DNA of 56,076 bases from Legionellaceae bacterium (GCA_947474165.1 CANJHO010000005.1:1-56076), one strand, 5' to 3'. Positions 1-8,179 are shown, numbered from the stretch's first letter. The notes: a model not told the origin generated them from the letters alone. Made by a program: numbers and translations.

Positions 1-245
1 TACCTCGCCAGCTCTGGCTGACTTTCCTTAATGCTCACTACCATTGCTCTTTACAACAGCAGCTTAAGGTGGTTTGTAGCCGGCTCCTGTAAGCAGACTA
101 CGGCGGGCCTACCGCCATCTTTCATGTAGCTTAGCTACGGCACACCGACCTCGTGTCGCACGCTGTTAAAATTCCTATACCCTCAAATAACTCTTTTTTG
201 CTGATTGTGTTAAACTTATAGCAACACGAATAACACGACTATAAA

Positions 246-749
246 ATGACTCAATACAATGGTGAATGCGACTGTGGTGAAGTTAAATTTGTTTGTGAAG
301 GTGAGCCACTTTTCACGCAATATTGTCATTGTAATAAATGTCGTGAAATAGCTGCTCCTTCTACACGCCATGCGGATAAATCAGGTTATGGTTTTACAGC
401 TGCTTATTTGAAGTCAAATTTCACGATAATATCCGGTGCTGATAATCTTGATAAAATTATTAAAAATAGTGCAGATCATCTTTTATGTAAATCTTGTCAT
501 TGCCTAATTTACGGCATATCTCTCGATCCGAATAAGCAGTCCGGTATAGGGATAAATGTCAATAACTTTCATTTCAGAGAAACAATCCCTGAGTCTTTTA
601 AACCCGTGAGACATGTTTGGTATTCAAATCGAGTCATTAATTTTAATGATGGCTTGCCCAAATATAAAGATGCTCCTGAGGAACAATTTGGTTCCGGTGA
701 ACTACTTTATTCAGAATCTGAGGAAAATGTTAAAAAAGCAGGTCTTTGA
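246..749 (+). CDS. GFA/CENP-V-type zinc-binding protein
   Basis: The 167-residue protein has the cysteine pattern of the GFA (glutathione-dependent formaldehyde-activating enzyme, CENP-V) fold: CxCG at residues 8-11, CHCNKC at 27-32 and a later CKSCHC cluster near residue 81. These cysteines are expected to bind one structural and one catalytic zinc. Family members act on glutathione adducts or have unknown substrates, so the true reaction cannot be read from sequence. It lies on the left flank, outside the proposed element, and converges with the DUF2177 gene 38 bp away. Confidence 0.8.
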   Translation: MTQYNGECDCGEVKFVCEGEPLFTQYCHCNKCREIAAPSTRHADKSGYGFTAAYLKSNFTIISGADNLDKIIKNSADHLLCKSCHCLIYGISLDPNKQSGIGINVNNFHFRETIPESFKPVRHVWYSNRVINFNDGLPKYKDAPEEQFGSGELLYSESEENVKKAGL

Positions 750-787
750 TTTTTATCAAAATTAGACCTCGATGTTTTTTCCTTGGT

Positions 788-1198
788 TTAAGATAAAAAT
801 CGATTCTGAATAAATGTAGCAAAAAGACTACTCAATCCGCATAAGATAATTCCCCAGGTAAAGTCGATTAGCGTAATTTTCCATGGCCAATTCGCAAGGA
901 TGGAATAGTTCGTAAAATCATAAATGCCATAGGTGACTACACCAAGTAAAGCGCCACAAGCAAGAGCAAGAAGATAATCCCCATGAGCTTTAGGAAGTAC
1001 AAAAAAAACGATTCCTAGAGTGATGCACACATAAACCAGAACAGCAGCCCACCAGATTGGGTTCATTGCATCACCTGATTTACGTAGCAACATTCCAATA
1101 TTGTCAGTATATATATTTTTTGCAATGCCCCCTAACCAAATCATATCCATAATGAACACAGAAGTGATGGTCACTAAAAACAAAATGATTGATTTCAT
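788..1198 (-). CDS. DUF2177 family membrane protein
   Basis: The 136-residue product starts at 1198, where an AAGGAGC Shine-Dalgarno sits 6 bases before ATG. A longer reading frame upstream lacks such a site. It has about four hydrophobic segments, a MDMIWLG motif near residue 14 and a TYGIYDFTNYSILANWPW motif typical of DUF2177 proteins, whose function is unknown. It is probably an inner-membrane protein. It converges with the GFA gene and follows a small unknown gene on the same strand. Confidence 0.8.
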   Translation of the reverse strand: MKSIILFLVTITSVFIMDMIWLGGIAKNIYTDNIGMLLRKSGDAMNPIWWAAVLVYVCITLGIVFFVLPKAHGDYLLALACGALLGVVTYGIYDFTNYSILANWPWKITLIDFTWGIILCGLSSLFATFIQNRFLS

Positions 1199-1309
1199 AA
1201 TAGCTCCTTGTAAGAGTTTAGAATTAAACGATTTTTTCAAAACCTTATTTAACAGCATTTAACATCTGAGATAATGCCAATTACCTTCATATAAATTTTT
1301 AGAATACTT

Positions 1310-1612
1310 CTATTTTGAATGGATGGGAATATAATCAAACTGTTGGGGTGAGGCTATTGAGCCACATTCATCATAAGTATTATCTACACAAAGAAAAAAT
1401 TCTTCGGCACCATATTTTGTGGCATGAGCTATGGCATCACCAACAGAATGAAAATGAGAGATATTATCATTCTTACTAATAAATAGATCTGAAGTCTTGG
1501 ATATTATTTCAACAATATATTCATTTAATTCAAGCGGTGAATAAATCAAAGCAATTGACTTTGATTGGGTTTGAACCTCACAAATTAAATTCTCGCGAGA
1601 TAGATTTGTCAT
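1310..1612 (-). CDS. hypothetical protein, 100 aa
   Basis: I do not recognise this small soluble protein. The frame is supported by a good AAGGAG Shine-Dalgarno 8 bases before ATG and by normal hydrophilic composition. It has no signal peptide or membrane segment. It precedes the DUF2177 gene on the same strand with a gap of about 110 bp, so the two may be co-transcribed. Confidence 0.6.
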   Translation of the reverse strand: MTNLSRENLICEVQTQSKSIALIYSPLELNEYIVEIISKTSDLFISKNDNISHFHSVGDAIAHATKYGAEEFFLCVDNTYDECGSIASPQQFDYIPIHSK

Positions 1613-1719
1613 TATTTTTACTCCTTGAAAATTTCAGATTGATGCTCATCTAACTGTAGTTTAGGAACATAAATAATGTAAATTTTATACTTTAGAAAAG
1701 ACGCTTTTAAAAGGTGGAA

Positions 1720-1796
1720 GGTCAAGTCTATTGATGAGGAACTTTGGTGTGCCATCATATGATCACGCATGATATTCTTCATCAATAGATTTGACC
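1720..1796 (+). repeat. 22-bp inverted repeat, 33-bp spacer
   Basis: The arms at 1720-1741 and 1775-1796 pair over 22 positions with two mismatches. Both mismatches become G-U pairs if the plus strand is transcribed and A-C clashes if the minus strand is. This suggests a plus-strand RNA hairpin. It lies in non-coding DNA upstream of the proposed element end. No tract of T follows, so it is not a standard terminator. Confidence 0.6.
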
Positions 1797-2015
1797 CTTG
1801 CGCTATGGTAAATCAATCCAATGGCTCCAAAATCCTATATTATTTAATTGCCCCTTGCAAGTGCACACAATGTTTCAAGATTTGGTTTTAAATTTTGAAC
1901 ATGTAGACTCGGATCCGCAGTTTTTCAGCATGGCGACTTAACCCCCCCCCACTTATCCGCTTTGTGGGGTAGGGGACACCGCCACCTATAGATGGCAGTT
2001 TGGAATCGATGGGGT

Positions 2016-2087
2016 CCACTATAATAAGTAGAAGCACAGGACCAATAGTCCGTTGGTTCTGAAAATAAATTTCAGATAATACAGTGG
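2016..2087 (+). other. tRNA-like or decayed tRNA segment
   Basis: The 72-base segment has closing arms CCACT/AGTGG, an inner hairpin GGAC-caata-GTCC at the place of an anticodon arm, the string TCCGTTGGT shared with the tRNA-Met fragment at 2194-2242, and a hairpin CTGAAA-ataaa-TTTCAG at the place of a T-arm. It lacks a canonical TTCRA T-loop and a D-arm, so it is not a working tRNA. It may be a relic or chance structure. Confidence 0.35.
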
Positions 2088-2193
2088 GTTAGAGTGGATT
2101 TAGATGCTGGTTTGTGTAGTTTTGTATGAATTATTCCCCACAATAGGTTTTAGGGGGGGGGCAATTGCAACTTTTTGATTTTAATTATTTAAT

Positions 2194-2242
2194 TGGTGGG
2201 CCCAATAGGACTTGAACCTAGGACCAACGGATTATGAGCCCG
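2194..2242 (-). other. 3' fragment of tRNA-Met(CAU); probable ICE attachment site
   Basis: Read on the minus strand, this segment has a CTCATAA anticodon loop (anticodon at 2234-2236), then TCCGTTGGTCC, a T-arm with TTCAAGT loop and a TGGGCCCACCA acceptor end with encoded CCA. The D-arm and 5' acceptor strand are absent. A 3' half beginning at the anticodon loop is the usual scar of tyrosine-recombinase integration into a tRNA gene. The CCA end points left, so the inserted element should lie to the right. Confidence 0.75.
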
Positions 2243-2460
2243 ACAAGTGAATTGTAATACTTTGATTATACAGCATTTTTTGCCTCGGGAAAACACTACA
2301 AATGGCGTATAATGTCTAACGATGTCGTACCCAAATACGCAAATATCACGCAAGCATTTTTTGGGGCTTGCGTGATGTTTTCTAACGCCTAAGTTGTCTA
2401 CCATGTTATTTGTGTACAATCAAAATGTCTATTTAGGACTTTTTGGATATACAAGGAAGT

Positions 2461-3369
2461 TTAAACTTCAGCCCATTGCCCCTGAATCAACCATGACTTT
2501 TGTGCCGATTCTTTGTTTGATAATGTATGCAGGATTGGGATAAGAAATTTTGACACAGATAAAATGATCTCATTAAATTCGGCAGGCACATGATCTTGTT
2601 GCAATCTTTTACTGAATGCTGTCCACGGCACTTGTTTAGCCTTGATAAAATGGGCTGTAAAGGCCTCAACTTCAACAGGTAATTGTGTACCTCGCTGATT
2701 AAATGTCAGGCGAATCGCTTCGGCAAGCTGAACGCTGTTGAAACTATATTGTCGTGATAGCATCCAAATATCATAAAAATCTTTCATTCGGCTATTGATG
2801 GCGCTCAACTTAACCATGGCTTCAAATTTTTCAGCAATGGCGCTTTCTCTGCTATAGGCGAGCAGTTTTGGTGCAGGGAGATCTAACAGGGTAGGTAAGA
2901 TTGATTCTTCGGGCTGTGGATAAACAATATCACCAAATCGGATATCCAGCTGCATGTGGATCTTTGCTGTTTCAAGAGCGCCAGTGAATCGAATTCTAAT
3001 GCCCTGATAGTCGGCATCTTCTGTTATCCTCTCTGCCAGTATGGTGTCAGGATTAAAAATCAATCCATCTTCAATAACATCCATGGATAAAATAGTGTTT
3101 ATTTGAGTGATGATGCTATCTTCTTCATTACTGGTTCTTCCCAGCATATCAATGTCCATGGTTGGTCTTGATTCCAGGGCGTTCCATATGCGCAACATTA
3201 ACGCGCCTTTCAGTATGAATTGTTGAGCATAAGGCGATAATGATAATCGGTATAAAAATCGTTCCATGCCATAATATTGAAGCAGTTCATTGAATGGTCG
3301 ACTGTCACTTTTCGCGCGATTTAATAGCCGTTGACGAATAGATGCGGCAATATTTTTGGGGATTTTCAT
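2461..3369 (-). CDS. abiEii: AbiEii/AbiGii-type nucleotidyltransferase toxin
   Basis: The 302-residue protein matches the AbiEii toxin family of type IV toxin-antitoxin systems used in abortive phage defence. A KGALML motif near residue 54 and the TMDIDMLGR motif near residue 70 form the nucleotidyltransferase metal-binding site. A helical C-terminal half follows, as usual. Its start overlaps the stop of the antitoxin gene by four bases (ATGA), so translation is coupled and the antitoxin is made first. It is the gene closest to the tRNA fragment end of the element. Confidence 0.85.
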   Translation of the reverse strand: MKIPKNIAASIRQRLLNRAKSDSRPFNELLQYYGMERFLYRLSLSPYAQQFILKGALMLRIWNALESRPTMDIDMLGRTSNEEDSIITQINTILSMDVIEDGLIFNPDTILAERITEDADYQGIRIRFTGALETAKIHMQLDIRFGDIVYPQPEESILPTLLDLPAPKLLAYSRESAIAEKFEAMVKLSAINSRMKDFYDIWMLSRQYSFNSVQLAEAIRLTFNQRGTQLPVEVEAFTAHFIKAKQVPWTAFSKRLQQDHVPAEFNEIILSVSKFLIPILHTLSNKESAQKSWLIQGQWAEV

Positions 3370-3971
3370 AGTAGGGTTTCCAGATAAGGTTTCATGACCT
3401 GCTCGACCCGGCAGATCCTGGCATATTTAATCAAATCGTTTAATTTGAATTTTTTTTGTGAGCGATAGAGTTTAATTGATTCCAGGATAATATCCATGCC
3501 AATTTTATTTCTGAATTTAAAGCAATCTACGATGGTTTTTTCAATTGAGTATATTTTCACTACGACACCATCAATTTGATGCTCCTCGATACCTGATTGA
3601 TAAGCTTGTTTTGAGAAGCGATGTGCCTGAATGGGTGGATAATCAAGTGAGGGCAGCCGTGATTCTCGTGGTATAGCAAATGATACATGATGCGGGATTT
3701 GAGTTGTGATTCCGTGATAAGAGAGCGCGGATATCAAACAGATAACCGCATTAGGAACTCGGCTACTAACTGTTATGAGATCATGATTACTCAATGGAGC
3801 CAGTTCGGCAAGCCGATAGATGCCTCTGCTGATTTGATTGATAATGCCTTTATCTCTCAGAGAATAGAGCATGTAACGAGTTATCCCATAGGCAATTGCT
3901 TCATTCATTCGAAGTTGACCGCCATGGAGACGAAAAATTTCTTCAGGAGGCTGTTTTATATTATCAGACAA
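3366..3971 (-). CDS. abiEi: AbiEi-type antitoxin/autorepressor
   Basis: The 201-residue product has an N-terminal winged-helix segment (residues about 10-55, with GITRYMLYSLRDKG and a RGIYRL wing) followed by the AbiEi C-terminal antitoxin domain. It should neutralise the downstream toxin and repress its own promoter. The only start that keeps the whole winged helix is TTG at 3971, and no clear Shine-Dalgarno precedes it, so poor or leaderless initiation is possible. An inverted TCAGACA/TGTCTGA pair straddles the start. Confidence 0.8.
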   Translation of the reverse strand: MSDNIKQPPEEIFRLHGGQLRMNEAIAYGITRYMLYSLRDKGIINQISRGIYRLAELAPLSNHDLITVSSRVPNAVICLISALSYHGITTQIPHHVSFAIPRESRLPSLDYPPIQAHRFSKQAYQSGIEEHQIDGVVVKIYSIEKTIVDCFKFRNKIGMDIILESIKLYRSQKKFKLNDLIKYARICRVEQVMKPYLETLL

Positions 3972-4012
3972 AACGACACCAATTTATTTGTTAGTGGTAA
4001 CATTATGTCTGA
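3964..4012. promoter_or_regulatory. putative AbiEi operator (spaced inverted repeat)
   Basis: TCAGACA at 3964-3970 is mirrored by TGTCTGA at 4006-4012, with 35 bp between. AbiEi proteins are known to bind inverted repeats in their own promoters, and this pair sits at the antitoxin start and its immediate upstream DNA. Assignment is by position only. Confidence 0.4.
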
Positions 4013-4050
4013 TTGTGCAAGTTAAGTCAAAACAATAAGGATTGCATTGA

Positions 4051-4076
4051 TAATAAAAAGCCCCTAAACGGGGCTT
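4051..4076 (-). terminator. rho-independent terminator of ardA
   Basis: On the minus strand the ardA stop is followed at once by AAGCCCC, a five-base loop and GGGGCTT, then a run TTTTTATTA. This is a textbook intrinsic terminator. Confidence 0.85.
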
Positions 4077-4582
4077 CAATAACTAGAAAAAACATGCGTT
4101 TTTCCACCAGATTCAACCGAAAAATAATCCCACAAAAATAAATCACGAGTAAAAGCCACGTAATCGAAATAGCACATTAAATTTTCCGGTATAGCATTGC
4201 TATAGCAGTCGTCAAAAATAGCATAGGCAAAATCAACTTCATTATCGTAGGAGCCATGATAGCGCTCCTCCAACAGTGTTTCTGCTTCCTCGATTGAGTA
4301 GTTACCCAGAAGGGCGCCGCTCAATTCACCATGCTTGGCTATGAACTCTGCGAGATTGACGACAGTGTCGATGTCTTCATATTCGCTCATTCTATACTCA
4401 CCAAACCCCTCAAAGTCGTGGATTGCCCACTCCTCAGGATTATCAATAGGACTTTTAGAAAGCATGCTTTGAATGTCTTCATAAACACTCTCCAAAGCCT
4501 TATCTACCTGAATCCATTCGCCGTGCATAAATCCACTGTTATAAGCGGCAAGACAAGCCACATATATTCTAGGTGTATCCAT
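4076..4582 (-). CDS. ardA: ArdA-type antirestriction protein
   Basis: The 168-residue acidic protein begins with the ArdA signature RIYVACLAAYNSG (residues 5-17) followed by HGEWI, and has the WAIHDFEGF motif near residue 52. ArdA mimics DNA and blocks type I restriction enzymes, protecting incoming conjugative DNA. An AAGGAG site lies 5 bases before ATG. Many aspartates and glutamates are present, as the mechanism needs. It lies between AbiE and the IS66 copy and ends at an intrinsic terminator. Confidence 0.9.
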   Translation of the reverse strand: MDTPRIYVACLAAYNSGFMHGEWIQVDKALESVYEDIQSMLSKSPIDNPEEWAIHDFEGFGEYRMSEYEDIDTVVNLAEFIAKHGELSGALLGNYSIEEAETLLEERYHGSYDNEVDFAYAIFDDCYSNAIPENLMCYFDYVAFTRDLFLWDYFSVESGGKTHVFSSY

Positions 4583-4610
4583 TTTTTCTCCTTAAAAAGG
4601 AGAGCAAGCG

Positions 4611-4639
4611 CCCCAGCGGGAGACTTGCTCCCGTTGGGG
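4611..4639 (-). promoter_or_regulatory. GC-rich hairpin between disrupted gene and ardA
   Basis: CCCCAGCGGGAG and CTCCCGTTGGGG form a 12-bp stem (one G-T pair) with a five-base loop. It lies just after the stop of the IS-split small gene and before the ardA ribosome site. It could attenuate read-through from the upstream gene into ardA. No T tract follows directly. Confidence 0.5.
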
Positions 4640-4845
4640 GTTGTAGACTAGATTAACGCATACAATGCGTTGATCCGTTGACGTTGTTTTTCATAAATCG
4701 TGTCACGCAGCATTTTGAAACTTCGTTCCGCTTGGTCAATATCCGCAAGGGACAGATCATTTGTAAGCGCTTAATAAACCACACCTAACAATCTAATTAA
4801 TTTTTCTAGATACTCCTTCAAGTTTTCAACGAGGGAGCAATTGGG

Positions 4846-5175
4846 ATGAGCAAAAAGAAAGAAATAGAAGAAACCGATCAATATTGGATTGATCATTGGG
4901 CTGCTTGGAAGGCTAGTGGCCTGAGCCAAAAAGCTTACTGCAACAATGCTGGGATCAAATTAAGAGGCTTTGTGTATAGTGGTGAGCAGATTCGCGCCAA
5001 GCAGGCAATATCAGCCGTTAATTTCATTGAAGTTAAAGAGCAAATTGAGCCGCCACCAGCACATTTAACTCCTGTCTTACAGATAATATTACCTAATGGT
5101 GTACGCATTGGTATTACAGCTGAGGCAAATGAGTTACTTATCTGTCAGGTAATGACCGTCGTGGGTGGCCTATAA
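4846..5175 (+). CDS. tnpA: IS66 accessory protein TnpA
   Basis: This 109-residue protein is the first of the three IS66 open frames. The N-terminus holds a helix-turn-helix-like segment with WAAWKASGLSQKAYCN (residues 19-34), typical of IS66 TnpA. A GGGAG site precedes the ATG. Its stop overlaps the tnpB start (TAATG), giving translational coupling. It is thought to assist transposition; its exact role is unclear. Confidence 0.9.
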   Translation: MSKKKEIEETDQYWIDHWAAWKASGLSQKAYCNNAGIKLRGFVYSGEQIRAKQAISAVNFIEVKEQIEPPPAHLTPVLQIILPNGVRIGITAEANELLICQVMTVVGGL

Positions 5176-5528
5176 TGCTGCGCTTAGCTGAAGGCACTAA
5201 AATATATGTGGCAACGCATCCTGTGGATTTTAGGAAGGCTATTAATGGCTTGTCTGCACTCATTGTTGAGCAATTTGAATCGCCATTAACGGATGGGTCA
5301 GTATATGTATTTTATAACCGTGAAAAAAATAGGGTGAAGTGCTTGTTTTGGGATAAGAATGGTTTTGTGCTTTATCAAAAGCGCCTAGAACGGGGGAAGT
5401 TTAAATTTAGTAAGCAGGCCGAAGGCCGTTATACCATTACGCTGCAGCAGCTTGATTGGCTGATGGCGGGTTTAGACTTTATGTTAATGATTGAATTCCC
5501 AATGCTTGATTTTAGTCAGATTATTTAA
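5175..5528 (+). CDS. tnpB: IS66 accessory protein TnpB (Orf2)
   Basis: The 117-residue product matches the IS66 Orf2/TnpB family: it contains THPVDFRKAINGL (residues 14-26), VYVFYNREKNRVKCLFWD and RLERGKFKF. This protein is needed for IS66 transposition but has no known catalytic centre. The length is normal and the gene is intact, overlapping tnpA by one base. Confidence 0.95.
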   Translation: MLRLAEGTKIYVATHPVDFRKAINGLSALIVEQFESPLTDGSVYVFYNREKNRVKCLFWDKNGFVLYQKRLERGKFKFSKQAEGRYTITLQQLDWLMAGLDFMLMIEFPMLDFSQII

Positions 5529-5594
5529 GATAAGATTATGATTTTATTAATATAATGCTTAATATTCGAAGCGGTTTTTGATATAATACGCAGC

Positions 5595-7220
5595 ATGAAA
5601 ACAATGAAATCAAATGCCAACATGACCAACGCTTCTATCTTATCATCAGAGCAATTACAACAAGAAGTGGAGCGGTTGTTGGCATTGATTTCAACGCAAG
5701 CAACAACGATTGAAAGCCTGCGCCACCAACTTAATCTTTTTCGCCATGCACGCTTTGGCCGTAAAACAGAAAAAGATGTTGTTCATGAGCAGATGGTACT
5801 TCAATTTGACGAAGCCCAAGCATCTGATGAGCCTGAGCTTGTTGCTGAAGTTAACAGCAGTGATGAGCAATCAGAAACAATTACCTATACTCGCGCTAAA
5901 AAAGGCACAGGTCGCAAGGCATTACCTAAGTCACTACCCTACATCGAAAACATCTACGACCTAAATGATGAAGAGAAACAATGCGCTTGTGGTTGCGCGC
6001 TAACCCACATTGGTGATGATGTTTCTGAACAGTTAGACATCGTTCCCCAGATGACTTTTCGTGTCGTTAATATCCGCAAGAAGTATGCTTGCAAAGGATG
6101 TGAGGAAACCATCAGATCAGCAAAATTACCCAAGCAACCAATTGAAAAAAGCATTGCGGCACCTGGTTTAATCTCTGCGGTTATTGATAGTAAGTTTAAT
6201 CACCACACACCACTATATCGTTTAGAACGTATCTTTGCAGATGCCGGTGTTCCAGTTACCAGAGCAACATTAGGTAACTGGTTAATAAAAGCCGCGGGGC
6301 TACTAACCCCCTTAGTTAAGCTGATGGAGGCGAATATCCAAGAGCATGATATTGCCTTTGCGGATGAAACGCCTTTGCAGGTGCTCAGAGAAAAAGACCG
6401 TAGCCCCACCAGCAAGTCATACATGTGGCTCTTTATTGGTGGGCCACCTGATAAACGCGCATATGTATATCAATATCATCAAACTCGCTCCGCGCAAGTT
6501 GCGGCCAATTTCTTTGCTGACTTCAACGGCTATTTGCATGCAGACTGCTATAGTGCCTATGTTGCTTTAGATAAATTAGCCCACATTCACCATGTTGCTT
6601 GTTGGGCGCACGCACGCCGCTACTTCGTTGATGTTACGAAGTGCAGCCAAAAGAAAACAGGACTTAGTCATCAAGTGATTAAACTCATTGCTGAGCTTTA
6701 CTTCCTAGAAAAACAACTCAAGGAACAGGCAGCAACACCAGAGGCCATTTATCAACGCCGGCAAGCAGAAGCCATGCCCATCATCGTTAAGCTCAAGGCG
6801 CTAATTGATGAAAATCTTTATAAAATTCTACCTAAAAGCCCATTGGCCAAAGCCGTCCATTACCTGCTTACCCATTGGCAGGCACTTAACCGTTATCTTG
6901 AAGATGGTCGTCTTGAAATAGATAACAACCGTACTGAGCGCTCCATCAAACCGTTTGTAATCGGACGAAAAAACTGGCTTTTCCATGGTAACGATCTAGG
7001 CGCTCAAGCTGGCAGCATCCTCTTCTCTCTTATCGAAACGTGCAAACAGCACAGCATTAACGTCTTTTCTTGGCTTAAGTATGTGCTCACCAACATCCAT
7101 CAGGCTAAAACACTCGAGCAACTCGAAAGTCTATTACCCTACAACATCAACACCAACTTGCTTGAAAATATGCGTAATATACCTGAGCTTATTTTCCCTG
7201 ATAAGGGTGTGGTTAACTAA
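5595..7220 (+). CDS. tnpC: IS66 transposase TnpC
   Basis: The 541-residue transposase has an N-terminal leucine-zipper-like helix with the LFRHARFGRKTEK motif (residues about 48-60), a zinc-binding CxC...CxxC region near 130-170 and the DDE catalytic core: ADETPLQVL near 256, HADCYSAY near 315 and DNNRTERSIKPFVIGRKNW near 444. The frame is full length and unbroken and ends inside the right terminal repeat. The element should therefore be able to move. Confidence 0.95.
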   Translation: MKTMKSNANMTNASILSSEQLQQEVERLLALISTQATTIESLRHQLNLFRHARFGRKTEKDVVHEQMVLQFDEAQASDEPELVAEVNSSDEQSETITYTRAKKGTGRKALPKSLPYIENIYDLNDEEKQCACGCALTHIGDDVSEQLDIVPQMTFRVVNIRKKYACKGCEETIRSAKLPKQPIEKSIAAPGLISAVIDSKFNHHTPLYRLERIFADAGVPVTRATLGNWLIKAAGLLTPLVKLMEANIQEHDIAFADETPLQVLREKDRSPTSKSYMWLFIGGPPDKRAYVYQYHQTRSAQVAANFFADFNGYLHADCYSAYVALDKLAHIHHVACWAHARRYFVDVTKCSQKKTGLSHQVIKLIAELYFLEKQLKEQAATPEAIYQRRQAEAMPIIVKLKALIDENLYKILPKSPLAKAVHYLLTHWQALNRYLEDGRLEIDNNRTERSIKPFVIGRKNWLFHGNDLGAQAGSILFSLIETCKQHSINVFSWLKYVLTNIHQAKTLEQLESLLPYNINTNLLENMRNIPELIFPDKGVVN

Positions 7221-7406
7221 GCGCTTACGATCATTTTGTAACAAATGAAGATCATTGACGCAGCATATGAAAGCAAAAAGAACGTGTTCGATTTTTGAGA
7301 CAACAGAGGGGGATTGTTCCATGGCATTTCTCCAATAAAACTGAGGAACGCCTTTGCCCATTTGGGGAAAGAATTCCCCAGGTGGGTTAAACAAACGAGC
7401 TGGTGT

Positions 7407-7844
7407 TTAGTGATTGAACTGAATTAATGCTGAGAGATACGCTGCCAATGATAAGCCAACGGTGATCACGGTACCCGCTAACCAACGACGCGAGGTTAAT
7501 GACTCATTGCGTTGTTCTCGAATCTGTGACTCATGATATTTTGACATATCCTGCATTCGTACATTGAACTCACGGCGTTGCTCAGCAAGTTTTTCATCTT
7601 GCTTTGCAAACACACTCTCCATTAAACGATCATGCTTTAGCAACATGTTTTCAATTGAACGATCATGTTTTACAAACACTTTATCAACAGCACCGCTTAT
7701 CATGGTATCTACCTCGAGCTTGTTATAGATATTAAAGATTTCAATCTCAGTGAACGTTGACATTAAGTCATCCGCATCACAAGATTTAACACCTTTCTTT
7801 CCTAACAGTCTAGCATATTTGAGCGAATCACACTGGATACGCAT
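7407..7844 (-). CDS. DUF1640-like coiled-coil protein with C-terminal anchor
   Basis: The start chosen at 7844 has GGAG seven bases upstream; the frame extends further but without a ribosome site. The 145-residue product has a globular N-terminus (about 50 residues), a heptad-rich region with repeated KHDR/KQDE motifs and one C-terminal transmembrane helix (WLAGTVITVGLSLAAYLSAL). This is the layout of the DUF1640/CCDC90-like family. Function is unknown. The leader resembles that of the IS-split gene just upstream. Confidence 0.7.
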   Translation of the reverse strand: MRIQCDSLKYARLLGKKGVKSCDADDLMSTFTEIEIFNIYNKLEVDTMISGAVDKVFVKHDRSIENMLLKHDRLMESVFAKQDEKLAEQRREFNVRMQDMSKYHESQIREQRNESLTSRRWLAGTVITVGLSLAAYLSALIQFNH

Positions 7845-7972
7845 GGCATTTCTCCTTAAAAAAGCCAGAGAAACGCCCAATACCGGACATATCTCCAGCA
7901 TTGAACATGCAAAAACACTGCAACTTGGTTGATTCACCTAATTTTTAAAGAACGTGCATATAGCATCAGGGT

Positions 7973-8160
7973 TTCACAGAGGCTGTGAATGATATCAAAC
8001 AGGTTTAAAACAATGTTTTAATGAGGTTCCACTTAAGCTAAGTGGTCAGTAGTTAACTGAGGTTCCCGACTAACGCTCTGCCATAGATTTGGGAATGATG
8101 ATGGCGGTTCACAAGACCTAGAAGGTTTCACCTGGGTTGCGCAGGATCATCAGTTGTGTT
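7973..8160 (+). ncRNA. structured repeat element, copy 1
   Basis: Four short hairpins follow one another (TTCACAG-agg-CTGTGAA, TTAAAAC-aat-GTTTTAA, CCACTTA-agc-TAAGTGG, TCAGT-agtta-ACTGA), then a core of about 97 bases shared with 12125-12226. In the core, TTCCC pairs with GGGAA, AGACC with GGTTT and CCTG with CAGG. The hairpin loops and several stem bases differ from copy 2 while pairing is kept. The strand is inferred from orientation only. It occupies most of the 428-bp gene-free gap. Confidence 0.6.
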
Positions 8161-8179
8161 GGGTATATTATATCAAAAT

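Larger units (their letters stand above)
1613..2460. other. gene-free structured region at the element end
   Basis: This 850-bp stretch holds no credible protein gene. From left to right it holds a 22-bp inverted repeat (1720-1796), a C9 tract at 1942-1950, a tRNA-sized folded segment (2016-2087), a G9 tract at 2153-2161 and the tRNA-Met 3' fragment (2194-2242). The open frame over 2189-2419 runs antisense through the tRNA fragment and is not believed. Confidence 0.6.
4763..7228 (+). mobile_element. IS66-family insertion sequence, complete
   Basis: The terminal inverted repeats are 23 bp (4763-4785 and 7206-7228), begin with GTAAGCGCTTA and differ at two positions. They are flanked by identical 8-bp copies GATCATTT at 4755-4762 and 7229-7236, the duplication length expected for IS66. 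The element carries tnpA, tnpB and tnpC intact. The matched target copies indicate a single, fairly recent insertion. Confidence 0.95.
4648..7322 (-). pseudogene. 66-codon gene split by IS66
   Basis: Codons 1-31 lie at 7229-7322 (start MEQSPSVVSK, GGAG seven bases before ATG) and the last codons at 4648-4762 (ending NALYALI). Removing the insertion and one 8-bp target copy restores one unbroken frame reading LLQND-LSLADIDQAERS across the junction. The predicted protein is small and helical and is not recognised. Its initiation region matches that of the DUF1640-like gene at 7407-7844, suggesting a shared leader sequence. Confidence 0.8.

Noticed and set aside
2189..2419. 76-residue open frame on the minus strand
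   Set aside because: It runs through the tRNA-Met fragment and hairpins, has no ribosome site and looks non-protein-like.
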